Below are positions 1-8,400 of a stretch of 37,500 nucleotides of DNA, one piece after another (positions within the stretch are counted from its first letter, which is position 1; each line of letters starts with the position of its first letter). The notes under the pieces were generated by a model that had not been told where the DNA came from, did no database searches, and worked only from the letters and a program-made list of their open reading frames with translations. Source of the stretch: an uncultured Clostridia bacterium. GTDB lineage: Bacteria; Bacillota; Clostridia; Christensenellales; UBA1242. The DNA is taken from the NCBI GenBank assembly GCA_934754335.1, contig CAKVHY010000011.1, forward strand, positions 1-37,500, read 5' to 3'. The position numbers and the translations under genes are program-made.

Positions 1-3
1 TCT

Positions 4-50
4 TGCAACATTGGTTGCAACGCAAAGCATCGCTTTGCTAATCCTGTCCT
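4..50. repeat. Small hairpins plus inverted tRNA-Ser scrap
   Basis: Two short inverted repeats (TTGCAAC/GTTGCAA near 4-21 and GCAAAGC/GCTTTGC near 22-39) are followed at 40-50 by AATCCTGTCCT. This is the reverse complement of bases 102-112 in the tRNA-Ser T-arm. No gene is visible here. It looks like rearranged tRNA-flanking DNA; function unknown. Confidence 0.45.
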
Positions 51-62
51 AAAAACAAAAGA

Positions 63-90
63 AAAAATGGCTTCTTTGAGCCATTTTTAA
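63..90 (-). terminator. Rho-independent terminator of tRNA-Ser
   Basis: Read leftwards, a stem AAAATGGCT/AGCCATTTT with a short loop is followed by a T-rich run. It lies directly 3' of the tRNA CCA end. Confidence 0.8.
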
Positions 91-93
91 AGT

Positions 94-181
94 TGGCGGA
101 GAGGACAGGATTTGAACCTGCGGTGCGTTTCCGCACACACGCTTTCCAAGCGTGCACATTCGACCACTCTGACACCTCTCC
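94..181 (-). tRNA. tRNA-Ser(GGA)
   Basis: On the minus strand this is an 88-nt class II tRNA. The acceptor stem is GGAGAGG/CCTCTCC, with a G discriminator and an encoded CCA end. The anticodon loop CTTGGAAAG contains GGA, which reads UCC/UCU serine codons. A long variable arm with a GTGCG/CGCAC stem and a GGTTCAAATCC T-loop complete the serine tRNA. The 5' end and the promoter region are duplicated at 342-391. I see no clear -35 directly in front of this intact copy. Confidence 0.95.
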
Positions 182-210
182 ATATATTTAATTACTTTAG
201 CATATTCTAT
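161..210. repeat. 50-bp direct repeat, copy 1
   Basis: Bases 161-210 recur at 342-391 with two mismatches. The repeat covers the first 21 nt of the tRNA-Ser gene plus about 29 bp of upstream sequence. The 131 bp between the copies is not tRNA. Confidence 0.9.
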
Positions 211-341
211 AACCACACCTGTGGTCGAATGTGCTGGGGTCCTCAAACGAATTTGTTAAAAGTCGTTTGGGGAAAAGGAAGAAGCGAGCGTTTTATGCCT
301 GATGCGTTTAGCATCGGCTTCCTAAGCGAAACTTCTGACGC
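211..341. other. Structured spacer between the tRNA direct repeats
   Basis: This is non-coding. Bases 221-234 (GTGGTCGAATGTGC) are an exact inverted copy of tRNA positions 154-167. Further right are a stem CCTCAAACGA/TCGTTTGGGG and a stem GATGC/GCATC nested within GGAAG/CTTCC. It may be a small insertion or a rearrangement product; origin unknown. Confidence 0.5.
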
Positions 342-391
342 CGACCACTCTGACACCTCTCCATATATTCAATTACTTTAGCATATTCCAT
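342..391. pseudogene. 50-bp repeat copy 2: tRNA-Ser 5' remnant with its promoter
   Basis: Bases 342-362 reproduce the first 21 nt of tRNA-Ser (minus strand) and then diverge, so no tRNA can form. Upstream of this copy, TTGTGA-N16-TAAAGT fits a sigma-A promoter, while the intact copy has no equivalent -35. The remnant may be the original 5' end, separated from its body by the 181-bp duplication. Confidence 0.65.
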
Positions 392-477
392 ACAACTCAC
401 AATACGATTGGAACAACATAAGTATAAATGAAAAAACGCTACAAATCAAGCAAATAATAAAAGTTTTCAACAATTAT

Positions 478-506
478 TTGACTCTTCCCCATAATTTTGC
501 TAACCT
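478..506 (+). promoter_or_regulatory. Promoter of the NTPase gene
   Basis: TTGACT at 478-483, a 17-bp spacer ending in TTTTGC, and TAACCT at 501-506. The -10 is imperfect but has an extended TG. Transcription would begin near 513, so an upstream in-frame TTG at 478 cannot be the start codon. Confidence 0.5.
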
Positions 507-525
507 TTATAAAAAGGAGCAAGAT

Positions 526-1059
526 ATGAAAGTTTTAATAGGAACGCAAAATCCCGGCAAAGTTCAAGCATTAGAAAATGCATTGAATCATTTTTACAAA
601 GACTTTGAAATTATAACAATAAATACAAGTTCTGGAGTACCCGATGAGCCAATAAACGAGCAAACTCTTACAGGTGCTAGAAACAGAGTTTTGAGCCTTG
701 AGAAATATGCAAAAGAGAATAATCTTGATGCAAATTTCTATTGTGCGATTGAGTCTGGAATGATAAATCTATATGGCAACTGGTACATCGCTAATATCGC
801 AGTTATAAAAGATAAAAATGGTTATGAATCAAGCGGAACTGGTGCAATGTTCCCTGTTCCAAACAAGTACGTTAGTTTAATTAAAGAAAAAAGTTTGGGA
901 AAAGTTTTTGACGAAATCTTAAACGCTCATGAATTATCTAAAGGCAAAGGTGGAATTAACACCATCACACATAACACAATCAGCCGATTAGACATTTCCG
1001 AATCGGCATTCATCATGGCTTTAACTCAGTTTATAAATGAAGATTTATGGCACGATTAA
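526..1059 (+). CDS. yjjX: Inosine/xanthosine triphosphatase (YjjX/DUF84 family)
   Basis: A 177-aa house-cleaning NTPase. The family hydrolyses non-canonical ITP/XTP to the monophosphates and keeps deaminated purines out of nucleic acids. The N-terminus IGTQNPGKVQAL and the later LTGARNR motif match the family, and the length is close to E. coli YjjX (about 170 aa). The start ATG at 526 follows AAAAAGGAG at normal spacing; an in-frame TTG at 478 lies in the promoter. The gene stands alone, with its own promoter and a terminator shared with the convergent methyltransferase operon. Family assignment is firm; substrate is inferred from the family. Confidence 0.88.
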   Translation: MKVLIGTQNPGKVQALENALNHFYKDFEIITINTSSGVPDEPINEQTLTGARNRVLSLEKYAKENNLDANFYCAIESGMINLYGNWYIANIAVIKDKNGYESSGTGAMFPVPNKYVSLIKEKSLGKVFDEILNAHELSKGKGGINTITHNTISRLDISESAFIMALTQFINEDLWHD

Positions 1060-1065
1060 TCCAAT

Positions 1066-1101
1066 AAATAAGGTTTACCTAACTAGGTAAGCCTTATTTT
1101 T
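1066..1101. terminator. Bidirectional terminator between yjjX and the cysS operon
   Basis: The stem AATAAGG.TTACC/GGTAA.CCTTATT has T-runs on both strands. It can end both the rightward NTPase transcript and the leftward operon. It overlaps the last codons of the methyltransferase. Confidence 0.8.
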
Positions 1102-1696
1102 CACATTTTAATATATAATAACCTTTATCTCTTTCCAAAATCTCGCAATTTCCATATAAGTTGGTTAGGTAAGTTTTCAAACTATCTGCACCCAAGTTTT
1201 TCTTAATTACAAGCACAAGAACGCCTTTATTTTTCAAGTACTTTATGGAATTTTCAGCGAAATCTAATAAAACTTTCTTCCCTGCCTTAATTGGTGGATT
1301 AGAAACAATAAAATCAAACTCCCCTATAACATTCTCAAACATATTGCTTTCGATTATTTCAGTAAAATTAGTTATATTGTTATTCCTTGCATTAATCTTA
1401 GATAACTCCACCCCTGTTTTATTAATATCTGCCAAATGGAACCTGCAATTTTTTAAGTTGCTAGCCAAAAGCAACGCTATAGTTCCATAGCCTGAGCACA
1501 TATCTAAAACTTCACCACTAGCATTCGGAAAAGTTTTTAAAAAAGTTTTACAAAGCACCAAACTTCCATAATCCAATTCATTTTTACTAAAAACATCGTT
1601 GCATGAAGTTATTTGATATGTTTTATCTAAAAATTTGGCGTTAAACGTAAAATACTCGGATTTATCATGGGATTTATTTATAAAATAATGTTCCAA
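1094..1696 (-). CDS. Class I SAM-dependent methyltransferase, RsmC/YbxB-like
   Basis: A 200-aa methyltransferase of the small-domain (MTS) family. Motif I is VLDMCSGYGTIAL at about residues 63-75. The catalytic motif NPPIKAGK at about 133-140 is the NPPxxxGK signature of RsmC-like rRNA guanine-N2 methyltransferases and of Bacillus YbxB. The length equals the single-domain YbxB type and is about half of E. coli RsmC. The start is TTG at 1696, preceded by AAGGAG six bases upstream, 9 bp after the hydrolase stop, so it is the last gene of the cysS operon. Guanine N2 of rRNA is the likely target, but the substrate cannot be read from sequence. Confidence 0.85.
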   Translation of the reverse strand: MEHYFINKSHDKSEYFTFNAKFLDKTYQITSCNDVFSKNELDYGSLVLCKTFLKTFPNASGEVLDMCSGYGTIALLLASNLKNCRFHLADINKTGVELSKINARNNNITNFTEIIESNMFENVIGEFDFIVSNPPIKAGKKVLLDFAENSIKYLKNKGVLVLVIKKNLGADSLKTYLTNLYGNCEILERDKGYYILKCEK

Positions 1697-1705
1697 AATA
1701 TCTCC

Positions 1706-2284
1706 TTAATAACTTTGTTCGTCATAAGTTGGCAAATTTAGATATAATTCAATTGTTGGCAACTTAGTATAGCCAAATTCTTTATTCAAATGACCGCTAT
1801 TTTTAAGCAAAACATGCTCGGCTTTAATGCTATCTGCAAAGTTTTTAAGAGCATCAAGTTTTACATAAGGGTCATTATCTGAATATAAACAAACTCTTGA
1901 TTTACACAACTCAGGGAAAGCGGAAACATCAGGAATAAAGAAACTTGAATTAACTTTATCATAATCCTTTTTACCAGTTAAATAATTATTAAACCCAGCC
2001 ACAGAGATAAGTTTATCAATCTTAATGTTGTTTTTTATGCAATATTTCACAACGAACACGCAAGAAGAACTATGGCAAATAAAAGTTGTGTTTTCGCCAA
2101 TCAAACCTTGTTTATAATAACCATTTAAGATTAATTCCCAATTATTATACGATTGATTCTCAATAGTTGGCAAATGCGGACAATAACATTCATAGCCCTT
2201 ATATTCAATTTTATTATGCAACCATTCAAACCAATTGCTATAAGGTGAACTTTCAGTACCGTGCAAAACGAAAAAATTACGCAT
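1706..2284 (-). CDS. RBBP9/YdeN-type serine hydrolase
   Basis: A 192-aa alpha/beta hydrolase. The N-terminal FVLHGTESSPYSNWF matches the oxyanion/opening motif of the RBBP9/YdeN family. A nucleophile elbow CHSSSC (Ser72) replaces the usual GHSSG, so both flanking glycines are changed. The probable acid is Asp138 in SDNDPY and the base His165 in SGHLN. All three catalytic residues are therefore present. The start ATG has AAAGGAGA upstream. It is the middle gene of the operon, 12 bp after cysS and 9 bp before the methyltransferase. Substrate is unknown; the family includes small esterases. Confidence 0.82.
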   Translation of the reverse strand: MRNFFVLHGTESSPYSNWFEWLHNKIEYKGYECYCPHLPTIENQSYNNWELILNGYYKQGLIGENTTFICHSSSCVFVVKYCIKNNIKIDKLISVAGFNNYLTGKKDYDKVNSSFFIPDVSAFPELCKSRVCLYSDNDPYVKLDALKNFADSIKAEHVLLKNSGHLNKEFGYTKLPTIELYLNLPTYDEQSY

Positions 2285-2296
2285 AATATTTCTCCT

Positions 2297-3685
2297 TTAA
2301 ACCCTTTTTATCTTATATTCATTCGCTAAATCTTCAATTTCAAAACCGCTATCTTTTATTTCTTTTCTTAGTGTATCTGCAGTTGCCCAATCTTTATTTT
2401 TCTTTGCTTCCCAACGCTTTTGGGCTTTCTCCATAATCTCTTCTGGAATTTCTTCTTCCCCTTCACATTCTTTTATAAACTCATCAGTGTTGGTTTTGAA
2501 TAATCCAAGCAAAGAATAAGTATCTTTCACAGCATTATAATCCTCAATAACGCTTAAATCGTTTTTCAAAACTTTTTCTTGCATTGTTTTAAAAATTCCA
2601 AAAAGATTAGATATTGCCAAGGCTGTGTTGAAATCATCGTCCATGGCTTCATTAAAATCTATATCTATCTGCGGATTTTTCTTATCTGACACAATATTCA
2701 TATTCTCAACACTTTTTAAAATTTTATAGAAATTTAATAAGTGTTTTTTTGCATCTGTGAAGAAATTATCTAATATATTTATATCGTTCTTATAATTTGT
2801 TTGTAATAAAGCAAATCTAATTATTTCGTTATTATATTTCTCTAAAACTTCTCTTAAATAAATAGAGTTATTTAAAGACTTACTCATCTTTTGACCATTA
2901 ACTTTAATAAGTCCGTTATGAATCCAATATTTAGCAAACTGTTTGCCAGTTAGGGCTTCAGTTTGCGCAATTTCATTTTCGTGATGTGGGAAAATCAAAT
3001 CCCTGCCACCACCATGAATATCTATTTGCTCACCTAGGTGATAATAATTCATTGCTGAACATTCAATATGCCAACCCGGTCTGCCCTTTCCCCAAGGCGA
3101 CTCCCAATAAATCTCATTAGGCTTAGCGCTTTTCCATAAGGCAAAATCTAATGGATTCTTTTTATTCTCTTCCACATCTTTTCTAACGCCTGAGAATTGG
3201 TCCTCTAAATCTCTATTAGATAATTTTCCATAGTCTGCAAACTTTTCCACGCTAAAATAAACATCGCCTTCATCGGTTGGATAAGCATAACCCTTATCTA
3301 TCAACTTCTGAACGAATTCAATAATGTTATCAATATTTTCAGTGGCTTTTAAAAGCATTGTGGGATTATCCACTTTTAGTTTTGCCATTGATTTATCAAT
3401 TATTGCCATTTGTTTTTTTGCAAACTCCCTAGCATCAATCCCAGTCTTATTTGCATTTGCAATAATTTTATCGTCCACATCAGTATAGTTTCTAGCATAT
3501 GTTACTTGATAGCCTTTCTTTTCAAGATATTTGCGTACAATATCAAAGATAATTGCCTGCTCAGCATGACCAATATGGGCTTCTCCAGACACTGTTATTC
3601 CGCAAGCATACATAAGCACCTTGCCTTCAACTAATGGTTTAAATTCTTCTTTTCTTTTTGTAAGAGTGTTTGTAACCTTCAACAT
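2297..3685 (-). CDS. cysS: Cysteinyl-tRNA synthetase
   Basis: A 462-aa class I synthetase that charges tRNA-Cys. The HIGH-type motif is HIGH at 37-40 and KMSKS is at 266-270. Zinc ligands Cys28, Cys209, His234 and Glu238 fall at the usual family positions (GWHIECSAM and FPHHENE). The HIGH region reads ITVSGEAHIGHAEQ rather than the common TVYxxxHIGNAR, a divergent version. Length is normal. The start ATG follows AAGGAAAG. It is the first gene of a three-gene operon with the serine hydrolase and methyltransferase. The leader is only about 15 nt, so no T-box regulates it. Confidence 0.97.
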   Translation of the reverse strand: MLKVTNTLTKRKEEFKPLVEGKVLMYACGITVSGEAHIGHAEQAIIFDIVRKYLEKKGYQVTYARNYTDVDDKIIANANKTGIDAREFAKKQMAIIDKSMAKLKVDNPTMLLKATENIDNIIEFVQKLIDKGYAYPTDEGDVYFSVEKFADYGKLSNRDLEDQFSGVRKDVEENKKNPLDFALWKSAKPNEIYWESPWGKGRPGWHIECSAMNYYHLGEQIDIHGGGRDLIFPHHENEIAQTEALTGKQFAKYWIHNGLIKVNGQKMSKSLNNSIYLREVLEKYNNEIIRFALLQTNYKNDINILDNFFTDAKKHLLNFYKILKSVENMNIVSDKKNPQIDIDFNEAMDDDFNTALAISNLFGIFKTMQEKVLKNDLSVIEDYNAVKDTYSLLGLFKTNTDEFIKECEGEEEIPEEIMEKAQKRWEAKKNKDWATADTLRKEIKDSGFEIEDLANEYKIKRV

Positions 3686-3706
3686 AAACTTCTTTCCTTA
3701 TAATTA

Positions 3707-3735
3707 ATTATATAATTTATTTAATATATTTGCAA
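3707..3735 (-). promoter_or_regulatory. Sigma-A promoter of the cysS operon
   Basis: TTGCAA (3730-3735), exactly 17 bp, then TATAAT (3707-3712), read leftwards. The start site would be near 3700, giving a very short leader. Confidence 0.75.
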
Positions 3736-3854
3736 GGATTTTTTGGCATAAACCACCCATCAAATTGCATAAATCTATTAAATTCTATGTATTTTTATAC
3801 AATTTTTATGTTATGCAATAACATTAGAAATTTTAAAAAATGTTTTGTAATAGT

Positions 3855-3883
3855 TTTATTAAACTTAAAAATTGTTATATAAT
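3855..3883 (+). promoter_or_regulatory. Probable pyk promoter
   Basis: A perfect TATAAT at 3878-3883 with a weak -35 (TTTATT, 17 bp upstream). It is the best candidate in the 240-bp divergent cysS/pyk interval, which otherwise holds only AT-rich sequence. Confidence 0.45.
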
Positions 3884-3925
3884 AAAAATATGAAAAATGT
3901 TTTTTATTTGATATAGGAGAAAAAA

Positions 3926-5341
3926 ATGGGATTTAGAAAAACTAAAATAATCACAACTCTTGGCCCTGCAACGTCATCATATAAAGCCATGAAAGAATTG
4001 GTTTTAAATGGTGCAAACGTTTTAAGATTAAACTGCAGTCATGGAACCATGGAAGAAAATCAAGAGAAAGTGGAAGTTATTAAAAAACTAAGAAAAGAAC
4101 TAGGTACCGCCCTTCCAATAATGTTAGATACTCGTGGTCCAGAAATTAGAGTTGGAAAATTCGAAAAAGGCTCTGTATCATTAAAGAAAGGAAACACATT
4201 TTCGTTTTATAAAGATGATAGACTTGGCGATATAAACGGAGTTTCTATCCAGCAAAAAGAGATTTTCTCAAATCTAAAAGTGGGTTCTAAAATCTTGGCT
4301 TGCAATGGGCTTATAACTTTCAAAGTGATAGACAAACTAGATAATTCAGTATTATGCAAAGTGAAAAATAATGGCGTTTTAAGCGATCATAAAAGCCTTT
4401 CTCTTCCAAACATTGAATACAACACAGATTATCTAAACGAGAAAGATAAAAAAGATATTTTATGGGGAATTAAGAATGGCGTTGAATTTGTGGCGGCAAG
4501 TTTTGTAAATCACAAAGAAGATATAGAAACGCTTAAAGACTTTATAACTAAAAATGGTGGCGATATGGAAATTATCGCCAAGATTGAAAGCAAAATTGGA
4601 ATTAAAAACCTAGATAGTATTATTGATGTTTCAGATGGAGTGATGGTGGCTAGAGGAGATTTGGGAGTGGAAATTCCGCATGAAAAACTTCCCGAACTTC
4701 AAAAATTAATCATTAAAAAGGCAAGCAGGGCTGGAAAAATCGTAATTACAGCCACGGAGATGTTAGAGAGTATGATATCTTCCCCAAGGCCAACAAGAGC
4801 GGAAACAAGCGATGTGGCAAACGCCATCTTCGATGGAACTTCTTCAATTATGTTATCTGGAGAAACTGCAATAGGTAAGTTCCCAACGCTTACAGTTCAA
4901 ACCATGAGTAAGATAGCACACGAAACAGAAAAGTCTATTCATTATAAGAAAAGATATTTAAATAATGAGTTCGCTTCTGGAAGTTTGACGGACGTGTTAA
5001 GTAACGCAGTTGTGCATATATCATTTATGTTAAAGGATTTAAAAGCAATAATTGTTTATACTGATACTGGCCACACAGCAAAGATGATATCTCGTTTCAA
5101 ACCAGATTGCCCTATAATCGCCCTAACTCCTAATGAAGTAACATTTAATCGCTTAGCACTTTCTTGGGGCGTTACTCCCCTTCTATGTAAGCCTTGCCTA
5201 ACCGCAAACGACCTAATTAAAACAATAAACTCAAAATTAATCGCAAATAAATTAGCAAAACCAAACGATATGGTTTTGATTGGTACTGGTACAAGAAAAC
5301 CAAGCAATACAGATATGATTAAGATTCATTATATTTCTTAA
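3926..5341 (+). CDS. pyk: Pyruvate kinase
   Basis: A 471-aa glycolytic enzyme transferring phosphate from PEP to ADP. Visible motifs are Arg34 in VLRLNCSHG, MLDTRGPEIR (66-75), the catalytic Lys219 in AKIESKIG, the metal-binding ARGDLG (242-247) and TATEMLESM (275-283). The usual RLNFSHG reads RLNCSHG. The protein ends after the normal C-terminal allosteric domain and lacks the extra PEP-utiliser domain found in many Bacillus enzymes. The start ATG follows ATAGGAG. It is a single gene with a strong terminator. Confidence 0.97.
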   Translation: MGFRKTKIITTLGPATSSYKAMKELVLNGANVLRLNCSHGTMEENQEKVEVIKKLRKELGTALPIMLDTRGPEIRVGKFEKGSVSLKKGNTFSFYKDDRLGDINGVSIQQKEIFSNLKVGSKILACNGLITFKVIDKLDNSVLCKVKNNGVLSDHKSLSLPNIEYNTDYLNEKDKKDILWGIKNGVEFVAASFVNHKEDIETLKDFITKNGGDMEIIAKIESKIGIKNLDSIIDVSDGVMVARGDLGVEIPHEKLPELQKLIIKKASRAGKIVITATEMLESMISSPRPTRAETSDVANAIFDGTSSIMLSGETAIGKFPTLTVQTMSKIAHETEKSIHYKKRYLNNEFASGSLTDVLSNAVVHISFMLKDLKAIIVYTDTGHTAKMISRFKPDCPIIALTPNEVTFNRLALSWGVTPLLCKPCLTANDLIKTINSKLIANKLAKPNDMVLIGTGTRKPSNTDMIKIHYIS

Positions 5342-5391
5342 GTGCTTATTTAATAATAAAAATTAATAATATAAAAATATGTTTATTAACA

Positions 5392-5425
5392 AAAAAAAAC
5401 AACTTCAATTTGAAGTTGTTTTTTA
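5392..5425. terminator. Bidirectional terminator, pyk and InlB-repeat gene
   Basis: The 11-bp stem AACAACTTCAA/TTGAAGTTGTT is flanked by A9 on the left and T-rich sequence on the right. It serves the two convergent genes. Confidence 0.88.
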
Positions 5426-5449
5426 TCTTAACAGTTTAACCAACTTAAG

Positions 5450-8400
5450 TTAAAGCAAAATCGTATCTCCATTAGTTTTAAAGGTCAAAGCAATACTTTT
5501 GCTATCGCCTAAATATTTTTCAAGATCTGAAGCACTATTAATTACATTACTACCACAATACCACTTGCCACCATAGGCGGCTTTCTTAGTGGAATCAACA
5601 TAAACTATTGGTTTATCAAATGAACCAGATCCAACCTTGCTAGTAGTAGAAGTAAATGAAAGAGATCCTACGCTACTTGAGAAAGTTATGGTATAAGTAT
5701 TTCCTTCCCAAATAATATAATAAGTTTTATTTCCTGTAGCAGTTTGACTTCCCAACACACTTGTTGCACTTGAAGATGTATTTATTCCTTTAACCGTATA
5801 ACCCGTTCTTGTTGCCGATGGATAACCAATACTCGCACCATATTTATACGTTGCAGTCTTTTTGGTTGTACCATCTGAGAACGTTCCGCCATTTGCATAG
5901 AATGTTATTGTATAACTTTTTAAACTCCAAACAGCATATAGTGTTACAGTTCTAGTTACTTGATACTCAGAAACTCCGCTTGTTGCATTACTGCTTGTTG
6001 CATATCCCAAGAAATTATATCCCGTTCTTGTTGGAGTTGGGAAATTTCCAATCGTCTGACCATGAGCAATACCTGTTCTTGTTGTGGTTGTACCTGATGG
6101 GAATGAACCGCCATTAGGGCTAAATGTAACGATATAAGTATTTTTTGTCCAATAAGCATAGTAGGTTGTTGATGAATATAACTTTGTTGTATAAGACGAA
6201 CTTGTAGAAACTGCATTTGTTGTACCTGAAGATGAACTAAACCAACCATGGAAAGTATAACCAGTGTCCACAGATGCAGTGAATGTTACGCTTGTCCCGC
6301 TCGCTGTTACAGTGGAAGGACTTACGCTATATGAACAACCAGACGTTGGTGAACTTGAATGCCTACCAGCAAAAACATTGAAGGTTTCTTCTGTCCAACT
6401 TGCAGTTAGGGTTATATTACTAGTGACTGTGGCACTACTTGAACCTAAGAATACACCGCTTGAATTATAAAGCCTTGCAGTGCCATTATACCAGCCATTA
6501 AATGAATATCCTGTTTTTGAAGAAGTGTTAACCCTGCTTGGATAAGCAGACCCTTTATTTATCGTAATCGAACTTACTGAAGTTCCGCCATAAGAATTAA
6601 ATGAAATAGTTACCTTCTCTCTTTCCTTCCAATAAGCATAAAAAGTTGTTGTTTCAGTTAGCGTTGTTGTGTAACTAGCACTGCTTGAAACCAATTCTGA
6701 AGCTCCTAATGAATCGTATTTATACCACCCAACAAATTCATAATTATTTGTGTCTGTGATAGTTGCTGTAAATGTGACCTTCGTTCCTGTAATAACACAA
6801 TAATTTGGACTAACACTTAAAGTACAACCACTTTCAGGAGAACCATTATCTGCTTCCGCCACGACAGGATATTGAATCAACTCCCAAATCGCATAGAAAT
6901 GAGTATCTGAATTACAAGTTGCTGGCGATGTTACTATCGAGCCTGATTGTGACCTTGCCCAACCAGTAAATGTATAACCTGTTCTACTCCATGGACAACT
7001 TATTAGCGTTACTGAACCAGGATTTACTGTCCTTATCTCTGTTTCATCTGTTCCGTAATTTCTATGGTATGTTATTGTAATTTGATTATGCTTCCAAACC
7101 GCATACAAATCTAAAGGTATGCTGTTCGATAACCATATTCCGGAATTAACAGTAAATGTTGCACTCGTTGCACTACTTGATGCGCTCCAACCTAATAAAT
7201 CATACCCTTCTCTTTCAAAATTAACTTCACTTGTATCAATCGTTGATCCAAATCTTACACTCAACTCCTGCGTTACGCCACTGCCATCATTTTTATAAAA
7301 AGTTATTGTCTTATATTCACCAAGCCAATAAGCATGTAATATTCTTTCACCATCATAAGTCCATTCTTTTGAGCCATTTCCATTTGCATCAATATATTGA
7401 TCTCCGCCACCATCAAGTTCTGTATAGAAACCATAAAATTCATAATTAGTTCTTGTTAACTTATGCTCGCCAGAGATCTTAGAACCATATTTAACTTGGA
7501 CTGTTTCAGTTATTTCATCATAACCATAACTTAGAATTATATTATAAGTTTTAGGTGTCCATCCTGCAAACATAATTATGTGTGTACTATCAATATCAAA
7601 ATCGTGAGCACTATTTAACTCGCCATCATAATATTGAGTACCGTTACAATAGAAACCACCAAATGTATAACCTTCACGTATTGGCAACACTGAATCTACT
7701 GAAGGCATTGGAGCATCCCATGTACAATAAACTATTTTTTGCGTATCGCCAGAACCTGAGAATATTCCACCATTTGCATCTAAAGTAACGGAATAAGTAT
7801 TTCCTTCCCAAATAGCATACAAATTAATTGTATAGTCCGTAATATTACTTACGTCTAAGTCACTTACTTTGATTATAATTGTTCCCAATTCATTTTTCTC
7901 GAAATTAATTCCAGTTCCATCACGTTTTGTGCCAATAGCCATTAAAGTGTAATGTTCTCTATTAAATAAGGTATTAGAATTCAAGTTTAGCGACTGTCCA
8001 TAAGAACAAGTTGTATTTATTTTATTAGTATCAGTTTCAGAACTGTTTTGCCATATAACTATATCATATGTTTTTGCTTCCCACTTGCAATATCTTTTTA
8101 GTACTTCATTATTTGTTGTGGATAAATTACTAAATGTTCTGTTCGGCATTCCAACGATATCACCATTTTCTTCTAAAACAAATCCACTTAAAGTATAGCC
8201 AACTTTTTGAAAGGCTGGATAAGTATAAGTTTGATCATAAATGCAAGTTTGAGAACTTAGTGGAGTGGTGGCGGAAACGCTATCATAATACTCAACGGTG
8301 TAAGATATTGCTTTCCATCTTGCCTTAGCATATATATCTCTAAATTCTAAAACTTTATCACCTGCTTTAACTTCCATTCCTGTTTCTTCATCAAAATAAC

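Noticed and set aside
342..362. A second functional tRNA-Ser
   Set aside because: Only the first 21 nt match; no anticodon arm, T-arm or acceptor 3' strand follows.
3686..3760. T-box riboswitch upstream of cysS
   Set aside because: The promoter lies about 20-50 bp from the start codon and leaves a leader of about 15 nt, too short for any T-box.
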